From: Acidithiobacillus sp. | GTDB taxonomy: Bacteria; Pseudomonadota; Gammaproteobacteria; Acidithiobacillales; Acidithiobacillaceae | Reading direction: 5' to 3' | NCBI GenBank assembly: GCA_028065135.1 | Contig: JAPTWR010000188.1 | Coordinates: forward strand, 1 to 29,847 | DNA: 29,847 nucleotides | In this document: piece by piece, positions 23,881 through 29,847 of the stretch | Layout: each line of letters begins with the position of its first letter | Numbering within the stretch: the first letter of the stretch is position 1 | The notes under the pieces: generated by a model | Database searches by the model: none | The model's input: only the letters and a program-made list of their open reading frames with translations | Told to the model about the DNA's origin: nothing | Program-made: the position numbers and the translations under genes

Positions 23881-25053
23881 CTATAGGGATTGTTTGGCAC
23901 GATTCCACAAGCTGCCGATAGTGCCTGCGGGTTTGGCCGCTTCGGTGGCCACAAGAGGCGTTATTGCCAGCACTTTACCATCCAGAGACACAGTCATCTC
24001 GCCGAGGGCTTCGTCTTTCTGAATGGTTTTAACGCCTACATGCCGGTAACTGACTTTGGTGCTGAGATGATCCGCAGCGCCTTTGGGGATGGTGACATCC
24101 ACGTTGTTGGCAACGGCGACCGGCAGCTTATCGGGATTAAGGCCTGTATCGCTATAGATGCCAACCACTTTGCCCGCCGTCGTGACCTGATGATCGGTGG
24201 TAAAGTGATAACCATAATCGAGCAGGGCTACCACCGAGTTGACGCCGTTGGACCAACTGGGGGTCCCCATGACCACCGCGATCAGCCGTCGCCCGTTACG
24301 GATGGCGGTGGTATCCATGCAGTAACCGGCCGCATGGGTATGACCGGTCTTCAGGCCATCAATGCTGGGGTGACCGAAGAGCGCCGGGTTCCAGCTGCGC
24401 TGGGTGATGTGGTTGTAGCGATACGATTTGAGTTTGGAGATATTGATAATTTGTGGATATTTTTTGATCAGATCCCGAGAAATCAGCGCCACATCCAGCG
24501 CCGAGGTATGCAGATCGGGGGTGGGCAGTCCATCGACGTCGCTGTAATGGGTGCCATGCAATCCCAGCTTAAGCGCTGTCGCATTCATTTCATTGACGAG
24601 AGCAGCCTGGCTGCCGGCGATAGCCTGAGCGAGGGCGACCGCTGCATCATTACCCGAATCAATGATCAGGCCGTGCATCAACTGATCCACGGTCACAGGC
24701 AGGTTAGGCTGAATGAAGAGGCTGGAGCCCCCCGTATGCCAGGCCACCCGGCTGACGTGAATGCGCTGATTCCAGTGCAGAGTGCCATTGGCGAGAGCAC
24801 CGTAAGCGAGATAAGCGGTCATCAGCTTGGTCAGGCTGGCAGGGGGCAATTGCAGATTCGGGTTCTTCTCGGCAATAATCTGGCCGGTCTGGAAGTCCAT
24901 CAGGATGTAGCTTTTAGCGTCCGGCAGGGGTGGTGCCGACGGCATGAGCACGGGCGCAGCAGAAGCCGTGCCGGCACTACCTGCCAGCGCCAGAGAGAGT
25001 GCGGTAATCCCTGAAATAAGGCTTCGCTTGCGCTGCTGAGGGTCTAACGCCAT
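23881..25053 (-). CDS. dacA: D-alanyl-D-alanine carboxypeptidase (PBP5/6 family)
   Basis: A 390-residue exported serine peptidase that trims the terminal D-Ala from peptidoglycan stem peptides. A signal peptide ends near TASA (about 29-32). The three penicillin-binding motifs are intact: SLTK (Ser73, Lys76), SGN (133-135) and KTG (235-237). The C-terminal domain (about 290-370) is the PBP5 beta-rich region, and the last residues GTIGSLWNRAKQSL form an amphipathic membrane anchor. An AAAGGA ribosome-binding site precedes the start. It follows the HtrA gene by 24 bases on the same strand, so they probably form one envelope-maintenance operon. Confidence 0.93.
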   Translation of the reverse strand: MALDPQQRKRSLISGITALSLALAGSAGTASAAPVLMPSAPPLPDAKSYILMDFQTGQIIAEKNPNLQLPPASLTKLMTAYLAYGALANGTLHWNQRIHVSRVAWHTGGSSLFIQPNLPVTVDQLMHGLIIDSGNDAAVALAQAIAGSQAALVNEMNATALKLGLHGTHYSDVDGLPTPDLHTSALDVALISRDLIKKYPQIINISKLKSYRYNHITQRSWNPALFGHPSIDGLKTGHTHAAGYCMDTTAIRNGRRLIAVVMGTPSWSNGVNSVVALLDYGYHFTTDHQVTTAGKVVGIYSDTGLNPDKLPVAVANNVDVTIPKGAADHLSTKVSYRHVGVKTIQKDEALGEMTVSLDGKVLAITPLVATEAAKPAGTIGSLWNRAKQSL

Positions 25054-25077
25054 GGTGCGTCCTTTTACGGTCAGGAG

Positions 25078-26559
25078 TTAATGTTGGGACAGGCTGACGA
25101 CCACGTAGAGACTCTGCTTGCCTTTGCGCACCAGCATCGGGATAGGCGTATGGGCCGGCAGTCCCTTTACGATATGCTGGAATTGTCCGGGGCTGTTCAC
25201 CACCTGCTGATTGATTTGCTGGATAGCCATACCGTCCACCAGACCCAGCTGCGCGGCGGGGCCGGGGTACACGCTTTCGATCAATACCCCATGATGGATG
25301 CCCAGACGTTTTTGTTCGTTCCGGCCCAGCGTGGTAACGCGCAGGCCGAGACGATGGATATCTTCTGTCTTTTCCGCCGTGACGTAACGCATTTTCGGGG
25401 GCATGGTGCCGATGGTGACCTGCAGGGTTTCCGGCTTGCCACGGCGCAGGATACCTATGGGCACCATGGTACCCGGCGGTGTATCTCCCACTATAGGCGG
25501 CAGTTGGCCGACGCTGTAAACGGGTGCATGGTTATAGGTGACAATCACATCTCCAGCCTTAAGTCCGGCCTTGGCCGCGGCCTCATCGGGTATAACCGAA
25601 GCCACCAGAGCACCCACCGGCTCTTTCAGATGCAGCGCCTTCGCCATCTGCGGATTAACCTGCTGTACATCCACCCCCAACCAGCCGAAGGTGGGCTTCT
25701 TGTGCTGCTCAAAGGCATGAACGGCACGCATGGCGGTATTGATTGGGATGCTGAAAGACAAGCCCATATAGCCGCCGTCATTGGTATAAATCTGGTCATT
25801 GATGCCGACGACCTGCCCTTCCATGTTGAAAATAGGCCCGCCGGAATTGCCCGGATTAATGGGCACATCACTCTGAATAAAGGGGATATATTCATCGTCA
25901 TGGGGCAGGGTCCGGTCCAGGGCGCTGACCACACCCTGGGTGACCGTATTATAAAAACCAAAGGGCATGCCGATGGCGAGTAACCATTGACCGACCTTCA
26001 TGGTTTTGGAATTGCCCAGTTCTACAGTAGGCAGATTATGGGCGTCAATTTTGAGTAAGGCGGTGTCATAACGCACCGAGAGCCCCACCACTTTGGCCGG
26101 ATAGGCATGATGATTGGTCAGGGTGACGATAATATGATGCATGCCGCGCACCACATGGCCAGCGGTTACAATATAGCCGTCGGGAGAGATGATAAACCCC
26201 GAACCCAGGGCTTCCATTTTTTCTTTCTGGGGTGGTGCATCACCGGGTAAGCCCTGAAAAAAATGGTAGAATGGAGAGTTCTTCGAGAAGGGATCATTCT
26301 GCTGCTGGTTACTGACAATCTTGGTATCAGAATCGTCAATTTTGACAATGGCGTTCCCGTATTTCTGTACGATAGGCGTAAAGTCCGGCAGATCTACCAG
26401 TTTTTTTGGGGTTGCCGGGGTGACAATGGGGGGAGCGCTGCCGGGGTTGCCTGTTGCGGAATACGCCCAGCCGGTAGCACCCAGACCAAAACCCAGAGCG
26501 GTCGCTGCTGCGGCGACCATCAAGCGGCGGGGCTGCAACCATTTTTCCTTCATCCCCAT
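25078..26559 (-). CDS. degP: Periplasmic HtrA/DegP-type serine protease
   Basis: A 493-residue protein. A signal sequence or N-terminal anchor lies at about 12-36. The trypsin-like domain carries the catalytic triad His135 (TAGHVV), Asp165 (YDTALLKID) and Ser239 (NPGNSGGPIF), and two PDZ domains follow (about 285-380 and 400-490). It degrades or chaperones misfolded periplasmic proteins. The start at 26559 (MGMKEKW) has AAGGAG eight bases upstream; an in-frame ATG 15 codons earlier lacks a good site and would bury the signal peptide. The gene is preceded by a microprotein ORF and followed by the carboxypeptidase gene. DegP versus DegQ/MucD cannot be settled from sequence alone. Confidence 0.92.
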   Translation of the reverse strand: MGMKEKWLQPRRLMVAAAATALGFGLGATGWAYSATGNPGSAPPIVTPATPKKLVDLPDFTPIVQKYGNAIVKIDDSDTKIVSNQQQNDPFSKNSPFYHFFQGLPGDAPPQKEKMEALGSGFIISPDGYIVTAGHVVRGMHHIIVTLTNHHAYPAKVVGLSVRYDTALLKIDAHNLPTVELGNSKTMKVGQWLLAIGMPFGFYNTVTQGVVSALDRTLPHDDEYIPFIQSDVPINPGNSGGPIFNMEGQVVGINDQIYTNDGGYMGLSFSIPINTAMRAVHAFEQHKKPTFGWLGVDVQQVNPQMAKALHLKEPVGALVASVIPDEAAAKAGLKAGDVIVTYNHAPVYSVGQLPPIVGDTPPGTMVPIGILRRGKPETLQVTIGTMPPKMRYVTAEKTEDIHRLGLRVTTLGRNEQKRLGIHHGVLIESVYPGPAAQLGLVDGMAIQQINQQVVNSPGQFQHIVKGLPAHTPIPMLVRKGKQSLYVVVSLSQH

Positions 26560-26611
26560 ATTTGTTTGCTCCTTGTTTATCAGCACCGGCCCAGGCCGAC
26601 GCAATCCGGAA

Positions 26612-26731
26612 TCATCCCTTATGCTGATTCCAGCGACGTAAGAAATGCTCCACTAAAATACTGGACGGATAAGTCAGAACCGCAATTCCAGAGAGAATCA
26701 ACAGAATCTCCAATATCTGAGAAATAATCAT
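26612..26731 (-). CDS. 39-residue membrane microprotein upstream of htrA
   Basis: The ORF encodes MIISQILEILLILSGIAVLT, then YPSSILVEHFLRRWNQHKG. One strongly hydrophobic helix (about 2-20) is followed by a basic cytosolic-type tail. AAAAGG lies nine bases before the ATG at 26731. It lies 52 bases upstream of the HtrA start on the same strand, so it probably shares that transcript. No family is recognised. Support comes from the ribosome-binding site, the membrane-protein pattern and the genomic position. Confidence 0.5.
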   Translation of the reverse strand: MIISQILEILLILSGIAVLTYPSSILVEHFLRRWNQHKG

Positions 26732-26882
26732 ACTATCGACCTTTTCACCTTCCCTGGCGCTGGGGTCAGTGGATAATCCATGCTGAAACTTTGCGTTGTC
26801 CTTGCATCGTCACGGGTTATATTCATCTGGCATAAGACGCCGGGTTCTTCCGGGAAGTTCCCGAGCCTGAGGTGATAACGAC

Positions 26883-26993
26883 ATGTCTTGGTCTACGCAA
26901 TACGAATTTCTGGTCGAGGAAGTGTATGCTGCTTACTGTAGTCAGACATGCAGATCCTGCGGTTACATGGCGAAGAACAACCGTCCGAATGCC
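26883..26993 (+). pseudogene. tnpB fragment (first half of zinc finger)
   Basis: The frame reads FLVEEVYAAYCSQTCRSCGY followed by MAKNNRPN, the TnpB segment around the first CxxC pair (consensus TSQTCxxCG). The second CxxC pair and RuvC-III region are missing because the sequence switches to an IS5-type remnant. Confidence 0.5.
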
Positions 26994-27102
26994 AGCAGCG
27001 GCGGAATCGGCGTATCGCCAAGATCCGTGCGCGGGTCGAACACGTTGTGCCGCCATCGAGCAGATAGGCATCAAACGGATTCGCATCATCGGCCAAGCCC
27101 TG
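26988..27102 (+). pseudogene. IS5-family transposase C-terminal fragment, frameshifted
   Basis: One frame reads RRNRRIAKIRARVEHV and, after a small shift, another reads AAIEQIGIKRIRIIGQA. Together they match the conserved C-terminal block of IS5-type transposases (consensus RRIAKIRARVEHVFGAIEQ...IRTIGQARA), missing about two codons at the junction. It is truncated at 27103 by the inverted-repeat element. Confidence 0.5.
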
Positions 27103-27199
27103 TGCGTATTCCGGGGCATCGTGGGCACCCGTTACGATTGATCGTAGGCATTTTTGTGGATTTTCCGGAATCGGTGCCCACGATGCCCCGGAATACGCA
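27103..27199. mobile_element. 97-bp element with perfect 27-bp terminal inverted repeats
   Basis: Left arm 27103-27129 begins TGCGTATTCCGGGG and ends GTGGGCACC; right arm 27173-27199 is its exact reverse complement. The 43-base core holds further small stems (TACGAT-TG-ATCGTA near its start and GATT-TTCCGG-AATC near its end). Each arm runs into a different broken gene: the IS5 remnant on the left and ogt on the right, which therefore both read CVFRGIVGT at their ends. It looks like a MITE-like element or an internally deleted IS. Confidence 0.65.
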
Positions 27200-27616
27200 A
27201 TTCGCCCCATTTGCACCGGCAACGACACGAACAGCGGAGCCTCGACCTACGGCCCTGGCCTGTTCTTGATAGCTGCGCGTATGCCCTGCAGAAATCGTGC
27301 GCAAAAAGGTCCAAACGGATTGCTGAAATGCTGTGCCGCCCGTTTTCACCGGAACCGCATTGAGCGCACCCAGGTCACCACTCCAGTAGGCATCAAGGCA
27401 GCCATGAATATGTTTTTGAACAGCACCCATTCTCAGATCAAAGCCCTGTCGACCATAGTGCAGTTGCAACAACCTCCGCATCCGGCCCTCGCTGTCCGCC
27501 CAATCCAGCGCGCGGAGCCGACCTTGCGTATCGGTGACGAGTAACATGGTCCCCAACGGGGTTGCTACATGCTCCATTTGAAGACGAAGCGGCTCATTCG
27601 GCATCGGATACCCCAT
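27200..27616 (-). pseudogene. ogt: Truncated methylated-DNA-protein cysteine methyltransferase
   Basis: The first 139 codons encode the N-terminal domain and the start of the DNA-binding domain of an Ogt/MGMT-type repair protein: GGTAFQQSVWTFLRTISAGH, then TRSYQEQARAVGRGSAVRVV and AGANGAN. The family continues with the NPIAIVVPCHRV active-site motif; here the frame enters the 97-bp inverted-repeat element instead. The alkyl-acceptor cysteine is thus missing and the protein cannot repair O6-alkylguanine. The start is at 27616 or the ATG at 27604. Confidence 0.75.
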
Positions 27617-27713
27617 ACATAACGGATTTCGGAATCATGCTATCCCATGCTGCCGAGGGATTCTCGCCGGTTTCGGACCTCCAAACTTCTTTTCGCCGAA
27701 TGCACTAGTCCGC

Positions 27714-28124
27714 CTAACCGTTGGCGACGATCATTTGAAAATCAAGAAGTTCATCCGGTTCTCCGCTATAGACCTGAAACACGGTGGTTTCGATGGCGAG
27801 AAAAGCGCCATGAGCCAACCCTTTGGGATGCAGGAGATAATCCCCCGGGAAGAGACGCTGCCGGCCCGACTTGTCACAGTGGCCGCCGGAGAGAATGTAG
27901 ATATGCTCCTCGGAGCGGGCATTCGCCACGATCTTGATGAGCATTCCTGGCGGTGGGGAGAAGCGGACGATCTGCGCCATGCCGCCGCCTTCGGACCGGC
28001 GGTCGCTCAAGACCTTGAAATGGACCGTTTCCTTGCCTTGGAAGAGGGACAGCTCCCCCAGTGCCTGGCTGCCGGGAATCCACGGCATCCGCTCTGGCGT
28101 GGCGGTGATGGGGTGCAAGGACAT
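27714..28124 (-). CDS. Small cupin-domain protein (ChrR-like)
   Basis: A 136-residue single cupin. The motif ARSEEHIYILSGGHCDKSGR, followed by PGDYLLHPKGLAHGAF, gives the two conserved cupin halves with His residues positioned to bind a metal. The pattern resembles the ChrR-type cupins. Substrate and reaction are unknown. A strong AAAAAAGGAG ribosome-binding site precedes the ATG at 28124. It is transcribed divergently from an ArsR-type regulator across a 107-base gap, so it is the likely regulated target. Confidence 0.75.
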   Translation of the reverse strand: MSLHPITATPERMPWIPGSQALGELSLFQGKETVHFKVLSDRRSEGGGMAQIVRFSPPPGMLIKIVANARSEEHIYILSGGHCDKSGRQRLFPGDYLLHPKGLAHGAFLAIETTVFQVYSGEPDELLDFQMIVANG

Positions 28125-28188
28125 GGCATTCTCCTTTTTTGCGGCTTCACGAAAGAGCAGCCACTATACTCCAGGAAGGAGCCGCTGG

Positions 28189-28206
28189 TTTCGATGACGA
28201 TCGAAA
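28189..28206. promoter_or_regulatory. Palindromic operator candidate between cupin and ArsR-type regulator
   Basis: TTTCGAT-GACG-ATCGAAA: seven perfectly paired bases on each side of a four-base spacer, 26 bases upstream of the regulator start in the divergent intergenic region. Size and symmetry fit the site of a dimeric winged-helix repressor. Confidence 0.45.
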
Positions 28207-28231
28207 TATGGAATAGGGAGGAAGTGCGCAC

Positions 28232-28912
28232 ATGGAACTGCCCAAAGTGATCGCGTTGCTGGGGGTTCCGGCCCGTGCCGCCATGGCCTGGGCCCTGGTC
28301 GGAGGCGACGCATTGCCCGCCAGTGAACTGGCCTACCGGGCAGGGGTGACCCCCCAGACCGCCAGCCATCATTTGGCCCGGATGGTGGATGGTGGACTGC
28401 TTGCGGTGGAACGCTGTCTACGCTACCGCTACTATCGTTTGGCCAGTCCGGCGGTAGCCGAAATCCTGGAGAGTCTGATGGCGTTGTCCGGCCCGCCGAT
28501 CCTCAAGAATCGCCCAGACCGCGCCGCGGTGGATCCATTGCGCCAAGCAAGGAGTTGTTACGATCATCTGGCGGGAAGTCTCGCGGTTGTCTTGGCGGAT
28601 ACACTACAGTGCAACGGGTGGATCAACCTACAGGAACGCGATTATCAGGTTACAGAGATTGGCGAACACGGATTCGCGGCCTTCGGGTTGGATCTGCCCG
28701 CCCTACGTCATCAGCAGCGGCTTTTCGCGCGGCGCTGCATCGATTGGAGCGAGCGTCGCCCCCATATCGGCGGAGCGTTGGGAGCCGCGTTGATGACGCG
28801 GTTCCAGGAGTCGGGATGGATACGGAGAAACCCCGGAGATCGAAAAATCTGGGTTTCAAGCGCCGGCCAGCAAGGGCTGTGGAAGACCTTTGGTATTGAT
28901 GCGACACCATAA
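28232..28912 (+). CDS. ArsR-family transcriptional regulator with C-terminal extension
   Basis: A 226-residue protein. Residues about 1-90 are an ArsR-type winged helix (LPASELAYRAGVTPQTASHH followed by LARMVDGGLLAVERCLRYRY). The remainder carries the ARSCYDHLAGSLAVVLADTL segment and a second helical region, typical of a longer ArsR subgroup that has two winged-helix-like parts. It probably represses itself and the divergent cupin gene. Classic metal-binding CxC motifs of ArsR/CadC are absent; C118 of the CYDHLAG motif could be a ligand or redox sensor (inference). GGGAGG precedes the start. Confidence 0.82.
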   Translation: MELPKVIALLGVPARAAMAWALVGGDALPASELAYRAGVTPQTASHHLARMVDGGLLAVERCLRYRYYRLASPAVAEILESLMALSGPPILKNRPDRAAVDPLRQARSCYDHLAGSLAVVLADTLQCNGWINLQERDYQVTEIGEHGFAAFGLDLPALRHQQRLFARRCIDWSERRPHIGGALGAALMTRFQESGWIRRNPGDRKIWVSSAGQQGLWKTFGIDATP

Positions 28913-29671
28913 GTGGTCGCGATATGTCCCACCCGTCGTCCGGGATGTCCACCCATGGGCCAGGTGCCGAACAGCCGCGATGGCATGGGGCAAACTGTTT
29001 GCCAAGAGCATCAAAAGTTCAACAGGCAGACCGTCATCGATGGCTATCAGCAGATCACCAGCGGCGGACAGCGCGCCAGAACCGTTCTCGTGAATAATCA
29101 CCACGGCGTGAACCATGACTGCCGTTTTGTGCGTAAGGTAAGCCTAGTCAGGATAGAAGAGATGGGCTAGTGTGGGCATGGCCGCTTTTCCTCGTGATAG
29201 TGGTTGATAGGCTATGCACGGAAAGGCAAGCGGTGTCTGGTTGCGCTAAAGGAATTGCGTGCCTAAACTCGCGAAGTGCATGTCAGGACGTACCTCTGGT
29301 AGCAAAGGCGCGCAGTTCTCGAACGCTGGATGCAAATCCGTTGCATCGTCTGGTCCATGGTGCAATTACTCGCTGAAACCATTGCCGAGGATTTTCCCAT
29401 GACCGCCATAACAGCTTGGCGCGTCGCTACTCCCGTTACCGCAGGACTCATGGCCCAATGGCTGCATCTGCAATTTCTACGAGTTCCCTTCTGGAAGGGT
29501 TTTAACCCGAAGTCCGGGAAATTCCAATGGCCCACACCCGCCTTTTGCGCCGATACCGATGACCCTCCCCGAAAAAAGGCCGCCTGACTCACTTCTATCC
29601 CAAATTTACTGCACCATATCGCCACTCACGGAGACAGGCAAGGAAGCTCTATAGTCTAAAGTTCAGACAGG
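28913..29671. other. Gene-poor stretch without a supported coding region
   Basis: Several short overlapping frames exist on both strands but none shows a recognisable domain. The least unlikely is a plus-strand frame 29399-29587 (about 62 codons, MTAITAWRVATPVTAGLMAQ onward) with GAGG nine bases upstream, and a minus-strand frame starting at 29116 that would run antisense into the ArsR gene. The area may be old mobile-element debris ahead of the IS21-type end. Confidence 0.4.
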
Positions 29672-29847
29672 TTGCTAAGCGACAATTACCTTGTCCGGCT
29701 GACGACAATTATCTTGGCCCGTAAAACCTGACGCCGGGCAGGAGCCTGAGTGAGGGATAAAGTAGCGTTCTTGACCTGTAAGGACAGGAGGACGCAATGC
29801 CCGGCAAGTGGTTGGGAGATATTCAGGTGAACAAATACAAGGAACTT
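29672..29847 (+). mobile_element. Left end of an IS21-family element (continues beyond window)
   Basis: Two direct repeats, CGACAATTACCTTGTCC (29680-29696) and CGACAATTATCTTGGCC (29703-29719), 15 of 17 identical, lie about 80-120 bases before the first gene, as the multiple terminal repeats of IS21 elements do. The outer tip is probably the TG near 29672. Confidence 0.65.
29798..29847 (+). CDS. istA: IS21-type transposase IstA, first codons
   Basis: The frame begins MPGKWLGDIQVNKYKEL after an AGGAGG ribosome-binding site and runs off the window. The short N-terminus and the upstream IS21-like terminal repeats support IstA, the DDE transposase that works with the IstB ATPase. Only 16 codons are visible, so integrity is unknown. 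Confidence 0.55.

Noticed and set aside
1..29847. CRISPR arrays, tRNA and rRNA genes
   Set aside because: No regularly spaced repeats and no tRNA- or rRNA-like segments were seen on reading the window.

Overview
The window reads as a chromosomal motility locus from a flagellated, IS-rich gammaproteobacterium-like organism. My best guess is an Acidithiobacillus-type acidophile, judged from the flagellar gene order, the sigma-54 logic and the kinds of insertion sequences. No rRNA or marker gene is present, so this stays tentative.

Left part, minus strand (1-7580): a flagellin-associated block is transcribed right to left. It holds a PilZ (YcgR-like, c-di-GMP-binding) protein, a DUF4915-type propeller protein, a very large methyltransferase/GT2/GT2/GT4-like fusion that is a good candidate flagellin glycosyltransferase, a tiny translationally coupled ORF, and the 5' end of a flagellin gene. 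An apparently intact IscB element (RuvC/HNH nuclease plus a structured upstream omega-RNA/HEARO region) sits between the PilZ and DUF4915 genes. A decayed TnpB element sits directly upstream of the PilZ gene. Both elements end in the same type of right end, and both abut the start codon of the next gene.

Middle (7587-9978): a mobile-element patch with the TnpB remnant, an unusual palindromic non-coding stretch, and an IS4-family element whose 26-bp imperfect terminal inverted repeats can be read and whose transposase is frameshifted near its C-terminus.

Flagellar core (9979-21588, plus strand): a sigma-54 activator without a regulatory N-terminal domain, a near-consensus -24/-12 promoter, then flgB-C-D-E-F-G-H-I-J, a small exported hypothetical, and flgK-flgL. 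These encode the proximal and distal rod, the L and P rings, the hook, the hook cap and the two hook-filament junction proteins. flgA, flgM and flgN are not in the window.

Right part (21589-29847): a protoglobin-EAL/HDOD pair on the minus strand is flanked on both sides by debris of the same ISL3-type transposase 3' end. Next come a cell-envelope operon (39-residue membrane microprotein, HtrA/DegP protease, D,D-carboxypeptidase), a degraded junction (TnpB scrap, IS5-type scrap and a 97-bp inverted-repeat element truncating an ogt gene before its active site), a divergent cupin/ArsR pair with a palindromic operator candidate, a gene-poor stretch, and the left end of an IS21-type element with the first codons of istA.

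The most notable system is the IscB-omegaRNA locus and its terminal kinship with the TnpB remnant, embedded in a motility operon.
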